A program made the translations under genes and the position numbers. The notes under the pieces were generated by a model, which saw only the letters and a program-made list of their open reading frames with translations, ran no database searches and was not told the DNA's origin. 28,916 nt of DNA, from positions 1-28,916 of IMG/VR virus record IMGVR_UViG_3300025168_000453; one strand, given 5' to 3'. How positions within the stretch are numbered: the stretch's first letter is position 1; every line of letters starts with the position of its first letter. Below, piece after piece: positions 7,716 through 17,762 of this stretch. The DNA comes from a virus.

Positions 7716-10700
7716 ATGACTATATTTACAGAAAAATCGTTAAAGTTAATGCCTTCGAATGCATTGACCGGGTTAAGTAATTCCTTGATGGTAGAAAAAA
7801 ATAAAAAACTTAGCGAGCAGCAATCCGCTACCGCCAAGGTTTCTAAGCTACAAGGAACCGCAGTTATTAAAACCCCTACGTCTGGAAGACTTACAGTAAA
7901 CCAAGGGGGAGAAGATAGTGCGACCGCAGTACAGCAAGGGATGTCATCCCCCGCTTTAGCGTGGACTAACGGAGCTAATGTCCTTAATAGTGGACTTACC
8001 AACCCTCAAGATATTCCTGTATTCGTCCCAGGTACGACGGACCCAAATATAACGAATCAAGATGTATCCGAAATGAACGCGGAAATAACATCGTTCTTCG
8101 AAGAGAGTTCCCCCTCCAAGAAATCTCCTAGACTAGAATCAGCAATAGCTCTGTTAAACCAAAAGGCTACCAGTTTGCAAGCGGACATCAACCAAATAGA
8201 TGTAAGCCAAAGCCTTATATCAGATATACTTAAGCGTAGAGCTGATGGCGACCTCCCTGAACCACAACTTAATTTAAAGGAATTGGATTTAGATACAATT
8301 CCTCCTGCTTTAGCAAAAATGGTTGCCTCTTCCAAGGAGAATTTAGCAGAGTTCGTTGAAAATACTATCATAGCGCCTTTTGCGCAAAACGAAGTATTTT
8401 TAGAATCTCTGAACGCTCAGCTATCAGGGCTAGATGTTCTCTCCCCTGTTTTTGATTTAGAGTACGGACCTCCAATCTCCGCAGGAAATAAGTTTGTCCT
8501 ATCGCAAGACGGCTTGTATTACGACTCGCGCAGTAGTCCAGTACCTAATATTGTACCTAACCCCGTGTCTTCGACTATGTGGACTCTGGATTACGATTCC
8601 AATAAAGGTGGTAGAGGTGAGCAGTTTAGAGAAGAGGATGGGTATGAACAAGTTGGTACTATATTTTCCTTAGAAACCGACTTAGGGGAAAACAGTCAAA
8701 GGGTACTAGATTTTTATACGTACGATGACGTGTTACAACAATTTGCTGATGACCGCCAGGCGCAACTCACGCAAGTCTCTGGGTACATCTCTGAAATTAA
8801 GACGGCAGGGTATAGCGAAACCGATGCAGTCGTAAGGTCATATTACTCCCAACTAGGAACAGTCGTAGCTACTTACGACACTAAAATACGTAAAAGAAAG
8901 AGACAGTTAGAGATAGCTGCGATTTATGGTCGTAACTCTTTTATGGTGACAGACAGAAGCCACCCTTTAGGTGAAGGTATATTTTTTGAATATGTAGCAC
9001 CTACAGGAAAACTGTTTGAGTACAAGCTTAAGTACGACGACCAAACAGACAACATGAAGAGTATTTCTTTCCTTAAAGGAGAAGGCGGCGCAGTCGTTGC
9101 GTGGAATACCACGACCAACAGTATAGACGACATTCCTAATTCAAATAATATTATAGCTATTCAAGGAAACTGGAAAGAAATTCCTAGAATACCAATTAAT
9201 AACTTTTCTTATTTAAGAAGTGAGGATGTACCTCTCGGTGTTCAGAGAAAACTAACCCTCTTCTCCGAAGACTTAGACACCATTATAGCTCCGTACCAAG
9301 CGCAGTATGTAGTCGCACCAGATTCACCAGAAAACTTCACAGACGCGCTTGCTGTTGATATGATAGGGTATGGCGACTGGGTCCACCGAGAATCATCTGG
9401 AAGTATAAGCTCTATCACCCCTTCTTATAAATCTCTTACCGATGACATTGTGTCTGACGAACTTCTTGGATGTTACAATTTCTTAGACCCTCAAGCGCTT
9501 ACCCAACCTTCAGGAACTCTATACGGATTAAACAACGCGGCTGAAGGTTCCCCCCGTTTGGACGCTAAACTCGTTGGATACAACCAATCCTTCGTGTTTC
9601 CTTCAGGGGTAGGTACCGCATACCTAGCAGGAACGATATTCGACGAAGAGGCAAAGTACGGCACGAACTGGGCTGATGTTAAGGGGTCCTACGTGAGACT
9701 CCCCAACATCACAAAAGGTTACGAAGATTTCTCAACTCCATACAACGGAAGTAAATCACTAGACAATCTTTTTTATACTAACAGTGGGGTAAGTTTCGAT
9801 TTCTGGACATACGCGCCAACATTGATAAGTGATATGAGTACCTTTCACAGATACAAACTTATTCTGTCTAACGAAAATAGTGGACCCGTAGTAAATGATT
9901 ATGTAAATGCAGGAATCATAAGTAAAAATTCAGGACCGCCTACCCTAGGAAACCCTCCTACTACAAATCGAACGACTGGTTTTATGATGGGCTGGCGAGA
10001 TAGAGGGGCTCCAGATGGAAACGGAGCAACTAAACACACGTCACCAAGTGGTTTAGAGTTTATTATAAGCCCTACTGTATCTCAAAACCAATATTACACT
10101 GAAAACCCTTCGACCTCATGGGGGCATAGCGTCTGTATTGCAGAAACGTGGGACGGTAAATCTCTGGCACCAGCCTCTGGAGACACCACTCAAGTAGGGT
10201 TATATGTTACAAGTGCAGTTAGAACCTCTGCAGGTGTAGGAGTCGGAGATGTAAGCGGCGCGTTCACGCATTTTAATGTTTCTTTTGATTACCTTAAAGA
10301 TGAAACTCGGATAATGGTAGACGGGAAGCTCTTAACCACCTCATCAGTAACTGATGTTCTAGGTATCGACCCCGTCTTTTTACAGGTTCCAACAGCTGTC
10401 CGGATAGATTTGAACGACACAACCCAGAACATTGTTTATAATAATCCTATGCGAGAGTCGTTTCTAGGAAATAATATTTATGATGAGTACGTCACTCCGG
10501 AGCGAGTAGCCTTCCCGGTCTTTACCCCGTGGATAATTGGGGGAGGGTATACGGACAATTTACCGAGTATCGCAGGTACAGCTTACAGACCTATGGGATT
10601 CATGGGAAGCAATACCAATAACACCTACCAAGGAACCACTATGGGAGAACCCGTCGCCACGGATACGGTTGGTAGTTTCGGAGATATGATTGTAGGTCAG

Positions 10701-10880
10701 CACACACCTCCCCTAGCCAATGGCTCAGGCGGTTCAGCAGGCACTCGCTTCCAAATACCTAGAAGTGGTTTAAATGGTTATGTAGGAAGTTTTAAGATTT
10801 ACACAAAACCTCTATCTACTAAAGAGGTTGAAGACAATTTTGAGTCACAAAAAGGCTTCTTTAAAAATATATTATTATAA
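7716..10880 (+). CDS. Large structural protein with coiled coils and a LamG/concanavalin-like lectin domain
   Basis: This 1054-residue protein probably lies on the baseplate or fibre surface and binds glycans. Residues about 110-235 and 345-405 are charged, heptad-like helical segments. QDGLYYDS near residue 265 is a motif I associate with marine-phage LamG proteins. From about residue 575 a laminin-G/concanavalin-like lectin domain is suggested. It opens with LLGCYNFLDP, contains SYVRLPNI (about 659), VSFDFWTYAP and HRYKLILSNEN, then FNVSFDYLKDETRIMVDGKL. It closes with LNGYVGSFKIYTKPLSTKEV (about 1020), the typical last strand plus helix of LamG-fold domains in phage proteins. The ATG at 7716 lies 9 nt after the previous stop with no Shine-Dalgarno. 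The next gene begins 2 nt after this stop. The glycan-binding role is inferred from the fold. Confidence 0.7.
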   Translation: MTIFTEKSLKLMPSNALTGLSNSLMVEKNKKLSEQQSATAKVSKLQGTAVIKTPTSGRLTVNQGGEDSATAVQQGMSSPALAWTNGANVLNSGLTNPQDIPVFVPGTTDPNITNQDVSEMNAEITSFFEESSPSKKSPRLESAIALLNQKATSLQADINQIDVSQSLISDILKRRADGDLPEPQLNLKELDLDTIPPALAKMVASSKENLAEFVENTIIAPFAQNEVFLESLNAQLSGLDVLSPVFDLEYGPPISAGNKFVLSQDGLYYDSRSSPVPNIVPNPVSSTMWTLDYDSNKGGRGEQFREEDGYEQVGTIFSLETDLGENSQRVLDFYTYDDVLQQFADDRQAQLTQVSGYISEIKTAGYSETDAVVRSYYSQLGTVVATYDTKIRKRKRQLEIAAIYGRNSFMVTDRSHPLGEGIFFEYVAPTGKLFEYKLKYDDQTDNMKSISFLKGEGGAVVAWNTTTNSIDDIPNSNNIIAIQGNWKEIPRIPINNFSYLRSEDVPLGVQRKLTLFSEDLDTIIAPYQAQYVVAPDSPENFTDALAVDMIGYGDWVHRESSGSISSITPSYKSLTDDIVSDELLGCYNFLDPQALTQPSGTLYGLNNAAEGSPRLDAKLVGYNQSFVFPSGVGTAYLAGTIFDEEAKYGTNWADVKGSYVRLPNITKGYEDFSTPYNGSKSLDNLFYTNSGVSFDFWTYAPTLISDMSTFHRYKLILSNENSGPVVNDYVNAGIISKNSGPPTLGNPPTTNRTTGFMMGWRDRGAPDGNGATKHTSPSGLEFIISPTVSQNQYYTENPSTSWGHSVCIAETWDGKSLAPASGDTTQVGLYVTSAVRTSAGVGVGDVSGAFTHFNVSFDYLKDETRIMVDGKLLTTSSVTDVLGIDPVFLQVPTAVRIDLNDTTQNIVYNNPMRESFLGNNIYDEYVTPERVAFPVFTPWIIGGGYTDNLPSIAGTAYRPMGFMGSNTNNTYQGTTMGEPVATDTVGSFGDMIVGQHTPPLANGSGGSAGTRFQIPRSGLNGYVGSFKIYTKPLSTKEVEDNFESQKGFFKNILL

Positions 10881-10882
10881 TT

Positions 10883-11293
10883 ATGGGTAATTTCGATTTA
10901 GAATACGTAAGCGTTCCTGGGAAAAATAGAATTCTAGGACTAGCATTCCCTATGAGAACTGATGGGGTAGGAGGGTTCTTAACCTCCAATGAAAATCTTG
11001 GTTCCTTGCGCGACTGCGTTATACAGCTAATAATGACTAGAAGGGGAGCCCGTGTAATGAGACCTGATTTTGGAACCGATGTACGGCAAGCCGTTTTCGA
11101 ACCGCTGGACTCACGTCTTGTAGACACTTTAAAATCCCAAATATCCTCCACTATAGCTAAATACGAACCTCGTGTAATTATCAAAAATTTAACTATAACC
11201 CCTAACTGGGAAGAAAATAGACTAACTATCAAGTTATCTTTAAGCTCAAAAGATGACTTACTTAACACTGAATTTGTGGAGCTTCTAGTATAA
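10883..11293 (+). CDS. Baseplate wedge protein, T4 gp25-like
   Basis: This 136-residue protein matches the gp25/GpW family closely. It has the IQLIMTRRGARVMRPDFGTD block (about 47-66), followed by VFEP (about 71-74). The family's conserved E-P-R triad is in YEPRV (about 94-98), where it contributes to the sheath-initiator interface in T4 gp25 and type VI TssE proteins. Length is normal for the family (about 130 residues). The start lies in an A/T-rich leader with no Shine-Dalgarno, 2 nt after the LamG gene stop. The stop overlaps the next start as TAATG, giving tight coupling with the gp6-like gene, its usual partner in phage tail operons. Confidence 0.93.
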   Translation: MGNFDLEYVSVPGKNRILGLAFPMRTDGVGGFLTSNENLGSLRDCVIQLIMTRRGARVMRPDFGTDVRQAVFEPLDSRLVDTLKSQISSTIAKYEPRVIIKNLTITPNWEENRLTIKLSLSSKDDLLNTEFVELLV

Positions 11294-12915
11294 TGGCAAA
11301 CCAAACCGACTACAATAAATTTTTCCAAGGTCTATACAATGTATCTGGCTTTGATGGCTCCATTGAATCTGATTTCTTAAAATTAGGGCAAGTACCAGAT
11401 GACAGAAAATCAAATCTTATTGATTATAACCTGAAAGGGTTTGATGATTATCGCGTCGCGCTTCAAAACTACCTAAAAGCTGTATACCCTTTAGATTACA
11501 ATAACTTTGCTTCATCTGATTTAGGTCAAATGCTGGTGGAGATGTTCGCTTATATGGCGTCAGTTGTAACCCTTAGAGCTGATATGACAGCTAACGAAAT
11601 GTACATTGATACAGTCAAGGATGAAAATAATCTAAAAAGATTACTTCAATTGATTGGCGTGTCAATGAAAGGACCAACAGCCTCGCGCGCAAGCGCATCG
11701 CTCACAATACCTGCTAATGTTACGTTAGGTGGAGACGACATTATAATAAGTGAAGCTCAACGTAGAATTAACATCACTAATCAGAGAAGTGGTACCCCAT
11801 TAACCTACACAATTTGCCAACAAAAAGCCAACGGAACCTTAGACCTATTTACCCAGGACTTATCAGTAACAAATGCTGATTTTACGAATAATGTTAATAC
11901 GTCTTTACTTCTTTTAGAAGGCGCTTTGCAATCTCAGTCTGGTAAGTTTAATACCGCCGACATCCGACAAACTATAACCATTACAGAAGGACCTATTATT
12001 GAAGGGAGTATAGGTGTATCATCTACTGAAAACGATGGAACAGAGTACAATGAAATATCTAACCTATTCGTTGCATCTGGAGGAGGTCAACCCGTATTTC
12101 AAAAGCAGTACATTGACGGCTTCGGAGCAGTGCTAGAGTTTGGAGACGGTGTCAGAGGGCGCCTCCCTACGCCTGGAGCAACTTACATCGTAACTTACCG
12201 CCAAGGTGGGGGAGTTAATGGTGATATAGTAAGAGGCAATGTTAACCAAAATATCGCGGTGAGAGTAGGTACCCAATCAGTCCAAGGAGTTCTTACTAAC
12301 ATTACCAAAGGCACAGGAGGACACGCAGCAGAAACTGTTGAACATGCCAAACGCTACGCCCCCTACTTCTTCAGAACTCAGTACCGAGCCGTTACAGGAG
12401 AGGATTATAACGCATTAGCCAACTCGTTTGTTGGTAATACAGGAGTTACCGCAAAAGCAATGGCTTCTTTACGTAAAAATGGAGCTGCGGCAAACACTAT
12501 TGATTTATTTATTTTAGCCAAAGCATCTAACAACCAATTAGAAAGAGCTTCCATAGCTTTCAAAAAAGAAATGTTAGATTATTTTAAAAGTTATAAAATG
12601 CTTACGGATGAGATTGTAATATCGGATGGAGTTGTGCGTACGCTAGATATTGTGGCTACTTTATTTATTGATAAATCACAACGAGCATTTTCTGACAATA
12701 TAAAAGCTAAAGCAGCAAATCGATTAGTAGAATATTTTAATATCGATAATGTAGCATTCGGACAAAAGATATCCATTGCAGATATAACCAACTTTATGTT
12801 GGAAGTACCTGAAATTAGATTTTTTAATGTTGATAATCTTCCTGCTGATGTATTTCTAAACTTCAATGAGATTGCACAGATAAACAACTTTGAGTTTACC
12901 ATAGAGTTCGTATAA
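11293..12915 (+). CDS. Baseplate wedge protein, T4 gp6 / Baseplate_J-like
   Basis: This 540-residue protein is likely the wedge core that dimerises around the hub. An early block (about 73-118) contains SSDLGQMLVEMFAYMASVV and then ANEMYIDT and LKRLLQLIG. This is the characteristic N-terminal helical signature of gp6 and Baseplate_J proteins (the protein connects wedges and is found by its 'L.E..A......' helix). A central region (about 300-335) has glycine-rich GGGVNGD. The AETVEHAKRYAPYFFRTQYR block with RAVTGEDY (about 345-372) matches the core motif of Baseplate_J. The C-terminus alternates strands and helices and ends in an FEFTIEF strand. It follows the gp25-like gene with a one-base TAATG overlap and passes to the next gene the same way. 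Identification is strong on motif and order. Confidence 0.92.
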   Translation: MANQTDYNKFFQGLYNVSGFDGSIESDFLKLGQVPDDRKSNLIDYNLKGFDDYRVALQNYLKAVYPLDYNNFASSDLGQMLVEMFAYMASVVTLRADMTANEMYIDTVKDENNLKRLLQLIGVSMKGPTASRASASLTIPANVTLGGDDIIISEAQRRINITNQRSGTPLTYTICQQKANGTLDLFTQDLSVTNADFTNNVNTSLLLLEGALQSQSGKFNTADIRQTITITEGPIIEGSIGVSSTENDGTEYNEISNLFVASGGGQPVFQKQYIDGFGAVLEFGDGVRGRLPTPGATYIVTYRQGGGVNGDIVRGNVNQNIAVRVGTQSVQGVLTNITKGTGGHAAETVEHAKRYAPYFFRTQYRAVTGEDYNALANSFVGNTGVTAKAMASLRKNGAAANTIDLFILAKASNNQLERASIAFKKEMLDYFKSYKMLTDEIVISDGVVRTLDIVATLFIDKSQRAFSDNIKAKAANRLVEYFNIDNVAFGQKISIADITNFMLEVPEIRFFNVDNLPADVFLNFNEIAQINNFEFTIEFV

Positions 12916-15900
12916 TGCCAATTAACCCCAACCGTAAAAACGCTGGATACCGACCTACTCGAAATACTGATGTAGGTCCAAACCAACAACACTTCAAGTC
13001 TAATTACATTGAAGTGTTACAACGTATTGTCCCCGAGTTTTACGAAGATACAGAGTACGCTCTCTTTGGAGAAGAAGAAGACCTACAGTACAATGTACTA
13101 GCCCGACTACTCAGCCTTGCAAGCAACCTCTCTTCAGTTATCGCAACTCCAGAGGCAACGCAAGCTTCATCTTTTAGTAGCAACCACTCCCTAATCCCGT
13201 ACTTCGTACCGTTTAATAAATTAACGGATGTATCACCGCAACGCTTCGAGAACCACATCTTGCGCCCTTTAGGTAAGACATTCGGAAGCTTTGAAAATGT
13301 ATCAGACTTTAGCTCCTTCGTAGTTGCAACCGCATTACCCGCAACGCATTTAAATGAAGTAACCACCTCCTTCGCGACCGATTACTCGGCTATCGTAGAT
13401 AATACGGCAAGCTCAATAGGGTTAGTACAAGAGAAGCTTATTGAGGAGTTAGGTTGGTTATATTTACTAAACACAAACGGGTTAATCGAGGACGCAACTT
13501 CTATAGCGCCTAGCTCTGTATTGGTAAGCTCGTTGAACGAGGATTTATTTTACGGTAAAAAGTACACGACCGAATCAGGGGTCTCCGACTTAGTTAAGTG
13601 GCTCGCCTTGAACGTACAAGGGGGTGGTACTAGTTGGGACACAGTAGGAGCTAATTATATTAGCCCCCCTTTCAACTCACCGTCATCTACCCAGTCCGAT
13701 AATTACTGGGCTTCTGGAGGACAACTTGTAAGCTCTTTAGATACAATGGTTAAGGTGTGGGTAAACGAGGATGACCCAAACTCTCTTTACTTTAGAGATA
13801 TTGTTAACGCATCACTTTTAGGCTTAAACGTTTCTAGAATGGAGAACGCAGGTCCAATGGGCAAAATGCTTAAAGCCTTAGCCTACGGATTTTATGATAT
13901 AAAGAATACAGTTAGGGATGTACAGTTTCTCCTCGATATTGAAGAATGTCCTGAGGAGTTTTTACAGTACCTAGGAAGATACCTGGGGTGGACATTCTTC
14001 ACAACCGACCCGGCGCTCTGGAGAGACCAGTTAAAACAAGCCATCTATCTGTATAAAGCTAAAGGGACTAGACAAGCATTAGCAAATGCTGTTAATATGG
14101 TAATACCTTCTTCTGTGTATAATGTAAATGCAGAAACTAGCGGTCTTCAAGAGTTATGGGAATCTTATTTTCCCAACCTTATTTACTACACGATTAAAAC
14201 CGAAACAAATATAGCTACTGACCCTAGAGAATACTTAAGGGTAGCTAATGCCTGGAAGACTAGATTTAGCTCATCAGGTATAGGGATAAATACAAAACCT
14301 TACGACCCTGTTAACCCTGATAACAATGCGAGGTACTTAGTTGATTTTATTTTAACTTATCTTAATGTAACGAACCCTTATTTAGTAATAGCAAATGAAC
14401 CTGTTAGCTCAACTGCGTACATAAGCTCTCAAGTAAGTGCTAACCATCTGGAAGGCTCCTATTTTTACAGAGGGTATAATTTCCAGATACCGCCTTGGGA
14501 AGAACAGAGGTTCTACCAAAACTGCACAATAACCGAACCTTTGGTAAGGAGTATGTCCGCATTAATGGAGAGACCTATTCAGCAGTTAGGGCTAGGGATT
14601 GCGACTTCGAGTTGCCACGCAGTAGCGGAGTACATCGTGAGCTCTATAGGCATAAAAGACCAAGATGGATTTTTAGAACCAGGCTTTGGAGATAATAACT
14701 CGTTTCGATTTATGAGTTCATCTCTCAATCTTCCTTATAATTATGAAACAATAATTCGGGAAGGTAACATAGATGGGATGTCTGTGTTCGATTATTGGAA
14801 TGGTAAATCGTCTGAAGTTCACTCTAAATTTCATTTATCTTCAATTGATTTCACTCAAGACGATTTCTTAGATATTTCTAAAACAACTCTGGGAAGAAAA
14901 GGAATCCCTACGATAATAGATATTTTCAGGCAGTTCGCTCCGTTCCATACAATTAATAAAATTTATACGGGCTCAGGGATTACCGACAACTACGGAGGAA
15001 GACGTAACGCTCCCGGAGACGACGACCCAACAAGCTCTTGGTCCGGCGTCAACGACCTACAAATCATCAACACCATACAGTCTGATGCTGACCAGTTCAA
15101 TAGTTCCTATGCGTACGATGGATTTCCTGGCACTCAAGGTGCGGAGACCGGCTATTTCTCTAGTGTGGGTATTGCTCCGAGTGTGTATAATCCTAAACAG
15201 GCGCGCTGGATACCTTCCGCAACCCTCTTAACAGATGGTTATTTTTGGAGTGGTGGTACTGTTACAGGACCAAGTGCATTAAAATCAATCACTACTATCC
15301 CGCGTACAGCAGGAAGACGCAGGAATTTAAAATACAAATTCACAGGGTGGGCTCAGAACAGAGAAGGGTTAAACCAACCCAACCCTACCGATTACTTTTT
15401 ATCAGGAACCAATACCCAACGAAGTTTACAGATACCGGGATTTGTCCCTAAAGGATTTAATTTTTCTTCCCAACAATATGTGAATACAAGCGGAAGCCTT
15501 TCTGGGGTATACTCTCAGTACAACACTTCGGCAACACCGTTCTTTGAATTCGCAGGCTCATCCAATTTTCCTATAAGGGCTGTGTCCGATTACGAGACGA
15601 ATGCGTCAAGCTGGAACCAGATGAGAGATGTTTTTGGTTCTCAAATTTTAAGAGCCCTTACCCAAATTTTTGTAGTAAGAAGCGAAACGGATACTCGTTG
15701 GCTGGACTTTAGCAATAAAGGATTTCAAAACTTTAAATTTGGTAAAAATATATTAAAACTATACCAAGAGTATAACACCCATTTTAACCGACAACTTACA
15801 AACCTAGTCCCGGGAGATACCCTCCAACAACGCCAACCTTACGCAGGAGGATTTAACATTCTCTCTCATGTATTTGGTCCAGGGTTATTTAATAATATGT

Positions 15901-17762
15901 TTTCTATAAAAGGAAGTATTACTTCAAACCTATCATCGATAGCGATAAACCAAAGAACTGGGACAATAACGGAGTTTCATAAGGATTGGAGTGCCGTCGC
16001 CGCCACCCAAGCAATTGTAGGGGATTTCCACCTCTTTACCTCAGACGGACGAGGTAAAGACCTAAGCGAAGGAATTCTTCAAGCCGGGGGGTATAATACT
16101 TATAACCATCCAATTGACACCTTCGAACTTCCTAATGATATAGTGTATTCTAACGGCTCACTACTGTCCGGAATTGAACTGGTATCTCAAGCTGTAAACG
16201 CTTTGGCGGTATGGAACGCACCTGAGAATACACATTATAATGTAGACAATACTAAAGCTAACGGTCTTACTTTAATACAACGAACTAACACAGGTAATGT
16301 AATGGGGGGAATGAGGGTAAGATTCCCGTTGAACGGTAATATTAATTATTCATATAACGGGAAATTAAAGTACCCGTCTTTAGATGGAGCAGCCACCAAC
16401 CCTTCTTTATCCGCTGTTGCAGGTTGGCAAATGGTCGACCAATTTAGAAGCCCTAACATCTCGCAATATGACGGCGCCCTTACGATTGCAGCCGCTCGCA
16501 CCGCATCGTATCAATTTACCCCCGGAGCCAGCTCCCTTCCTATTGTCGTACTGAGCGGAAAAGGGCGCGGAAACATTGATAGTGCGGGAACTAAACCTCT
16601 AGGAAATCAAAACAACCCAGCTTTTGCTACAGTTGCTCAGGTACAGAACCGTCAAACGCCAAAAAATTTACGAGACCTAGAACCGAATACTAGGTACAGA
16701 GTTAATTTTGAGGCGTCGGCAGTACACTCCGACGGAACCCCGCAAATAGCAGGAGCTATCTTTAATACAACTAAAGGAAAACACTGGACAGGCAGCACAT
16801 GGGCAACTACTACTAATGCATTATCCGGAAACTCAGTATTCACTTTTGTTAGCGGGTTCAATCCCGTAACCTCCGCTACCCAAGGAACCTTAACCTTCAA
16901 AGAATACACCACAGATTTCACGACTGACTATTCTTTTGAAAAAGGTGACTCCTATCAATTATGGATAACACCTATTAACCTTGATGCCGCACACACCCTG
17001 GGTATTGGAGTGCGGGATATTGAGACCCGTTACGAAGGACCTCCACAAATAACTAAAAGTTTTTACGGAGCTGACGGGAATAAACTATTTCCCAACCAAG
17101 AGTATGACTTGAATATACGTGCTCGAGTAGCTTCGTTAAACGAAGGATTAAGTGGGGTTGACGAAACTCTTCGCGCAAGAGTAGTGGTCGAACAAAAACC
17201 ATTTGTTGGGAACGGCTGGGAGAAGTTCGCGAAGATGTGGGCATACAACTGGACTACTAAGATGTGGGTCGAGTCTACCCGCGCAAATCTTCAGGACACA
17301 TGGAAACGGTTGGATGTACGTGCTACGGAAGCGGCAGGAGAAGAATTTAACTTAACGTTTAATACATTCAATTGGAGAACCCCGTTAAGCTACAAGTCTT
17401 TAGCAGGACCTTTAGATGGATATTTCGCCTCCGCTGGACCTGTCCACGATAGTAATTCTGTTTACTATATTGAAATAGGAAAACCTACTATGACTGGGTT
17501 AAATAATGGTGTAACTTTAATAGACACAAGTTTAGTAAATAAAAACTATAATATATATGCTAGGGATTATAGAAGAAAAGACTTTGTTGATGTTTTCGAG
17601 TTCTTTGACGATTTAAATAAGAGCAAGTCTTCCCGGGATTCTGTAAATTCTTCTGGAACCTACCTAAGGTATGGAGGTTCTCGAAATGAATACATGGAGT
17701 ATTGGGGAGGTAGTCACTCCGCTACTAATGGAGTATATGGGTTTGTAGATAATGAAAGGTAA
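12915..17762 (+). CDS. Giant wedge/adhesin protein: tail-protein-I-like N-terminus with beta-sandwich modules
   Basis: This 1615-residue protein seems to combine a baseplate wedge domain with a large host-contact part. Residues about 320-395 contain a block starting ECPEEFLQYLGRYLGW (344-359) and then WRDQLKQAIYLYKAKGTRQA, followed by LANAV. This 'LGWxF...WR..L...I.L.K.KGT' block is the hallmark of P2 gpI and other tail-protein-I wedge proteins (roughly 180-250 residues). About 1,200 residues follow it. Near the C-terminus two beta-sandwich modules resembling carbohydrate-binding modules are visible: LEPNTRYRVNFEA (from 1255) with W1291, and LFPNQEYDLNIRA (from 1391) with MWAYNWTTKMWVE (from 1441). 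The ATG at 12915 overlaps the gp6-like stop (TAATG). The stop overlaps the next gene by 11 nt. In T4 a large wedge protein (gp7) occupies a similar place, but I cannot show homology. Glycan binding is inferred. Confidence 0.75.
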   Translation: MPINPNRKNAGYRPTRNTDVGPNQQHFKSNYIEVLQRIVPEFYEDTEYALFGEEEDLQYNVLARLLSLASNLSSVIATPEATQASSFSSNHSLIPYFVPFNKLTDVSPQRFENHILRPLGKTFGSFENVSDFSSFVVATALPATHLNEVTTSFATDYSAIVDNTASSIGLVQEKLIEELGWLYLLNTNGLIEDATSIAPSSVLVSSLNEDLFYGKKYTTESGVSDLVKWLALNVQGGGTSWDTVGANYISPPFNSPSSTQSDNYWASGGQLVSSLDTMVKVWVNEDDPNSLYFRDIVNASLLGLNVSRMENAGPMGKMLKALAYGFYDIKNTVRDVQFLLDIEECPEEFLQYLGRYLGWTFFTTDPALWRDQLKQAIYLYKAKGTRQALANAVNMVIPSSVYNVNAETSGLQELWESYFPNLIYYTIKTETNIATDPREYLRVANAWKTRFSSSGIGINTKPYDPVNPDNNARYLVDFILTYLNVTNPYLVIANEPVSSTAYISSQVSANHLEGSYFYRGYNFQIPPWEEQRFYQNCTITEPLVRSMSALMERPIQQLGLGIATSSCHAVAEYIVSSIGIKDQDGFLEPGFGDNNSFRFMSSSLNLPYNYETIIREGNIDGMSVFDYWNGKSSEVHSKFHLSSIDFTQDDFLDISKTTLGRKGIPTIIDIFRQFAPFHTINKIYTGSGITDNYGGRRNAPGDDDPTSSWSGVNDLQIINTIQSDADQFNSSYAYDGFPGTQGAETGYFSSVGIAPSVYNPKQARWIPSATLLTDGYFWSGGTVTGPSALKSITTIPRTAGRRRNLKYKFTGWAQNREGLNQPNPTDYFLSGTNTQRSLQIPGFVPKGFNFSSQQYVNTSGSLSGVYSQYNTSATPFFEFAGSSNFPIRAVSDYETNASSWNQMRDVFGSQILRALTQIFVVRSETDTRWLDFSNKGFQNFKFGKNILKLYQEYNTHFNRQLTNLVPGDTLQQRQPYAGGFNILSHVFGPGLFNNMFSIKGSITSNLSSIAINQRTGTITEFHKDWSAVAATQAIVGDFHLFTSDGRGKDLSEGILQAGGYNTYNHPIDTFELPNDIVYSNGSLLSGIELVSQAVNALAVWNAPENTHYNVDNTKANGLTLIQRTNTGNVMGGMRVRFPLNGNINYSYNGKLKYPSLDGAATNPSLSAVAGWQMVDQFRSPNISQYDGALTIAAARTASYQFTPGASSLPIVVLSGKGRGNIDSAGTKPLGNQNNPAFATVAQVQNRQTPKNLRDLEPNTRYRVNFEASAVHSDGTPQIAGAIFNTTKGKHWTGSTWATTTNALSGNSVFTFVSGFNPVTSATQGTLTFKEYTTDFTTDYSFEKGDSYQLWITPINLDAAHTLGIGVRDIETRYEGPPQITKSFYGADGNKLFPNQEYDLNIRARVASLNEGLSGVDETLRARVVVEQKPFVGNGWEKFAKMWAYNWTTKMWVESTRANLQDTWKRLDVRATEAAGEEFNLTFNTFNWRTPLSYKSLAGPLDGYFASAGPVHDSNSVYYIEIGKPTMTGLNNGVTLIDTSLVNKNYNIYARDYRRKDFVDVFEFFDDLNKSKSSRDSVNSSGTYLRYGGSRNEYMEYWGGSHSATNGVYGFVDNER
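16671..17494 (+). repeat. Tandem beta-sandwich (CBM-like) modules in the tail-protein-I-like gene
   Basis: Two consecutive modules can be read. The first opens with LEPNTRYRVNFEA and has its aromatic hairpin at KHWTGSTW. The second opens with LFPNQEYDLNIRA and has its hairpin at MWAYNWTTKMW. The shared 'L-x-P-N-x-x-Y' opening and tryptophan hairpin indicate duplication of one beta-sandwich module type. Nucleotide identity between the copies is low, so this is an old or recombination-derived repeat visible only at protein level. Confidence 0.5.

Noticed and set aside
10866-10882. TATAAT immediately before the gp25-like start as a promoter
   Set aside because: It ends 1 nt before the ATG and overlaps the upstream stop. 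In a continuously coupled operon it is better read as an A/T-rich translation leader.
10861-11328. 155-residue antisense frame over the gp25-like gene
   Set aside because: It lies wholly opposite well-supported coding sequence, its product has no recognisable domain, and every credible gene in the window is on the + strand.
12591-12992. 133-residue antisense frame at the gp6-like / tail-protein-I-like junction
   Set aside because: It mirrors strongly conserved coding sequence (the end of Baseplate_J) with no start signal; it is a shadow of the sense genes.
14495-14695. 66-residue + strand frame inside the tail-protein-I-like gene (also short + frames at 15245, 24587 and 26623)
   Set aside because: These are alternative-frame shadows in strongly supported coding sequence, without ribosome binding sites or recognisable products.
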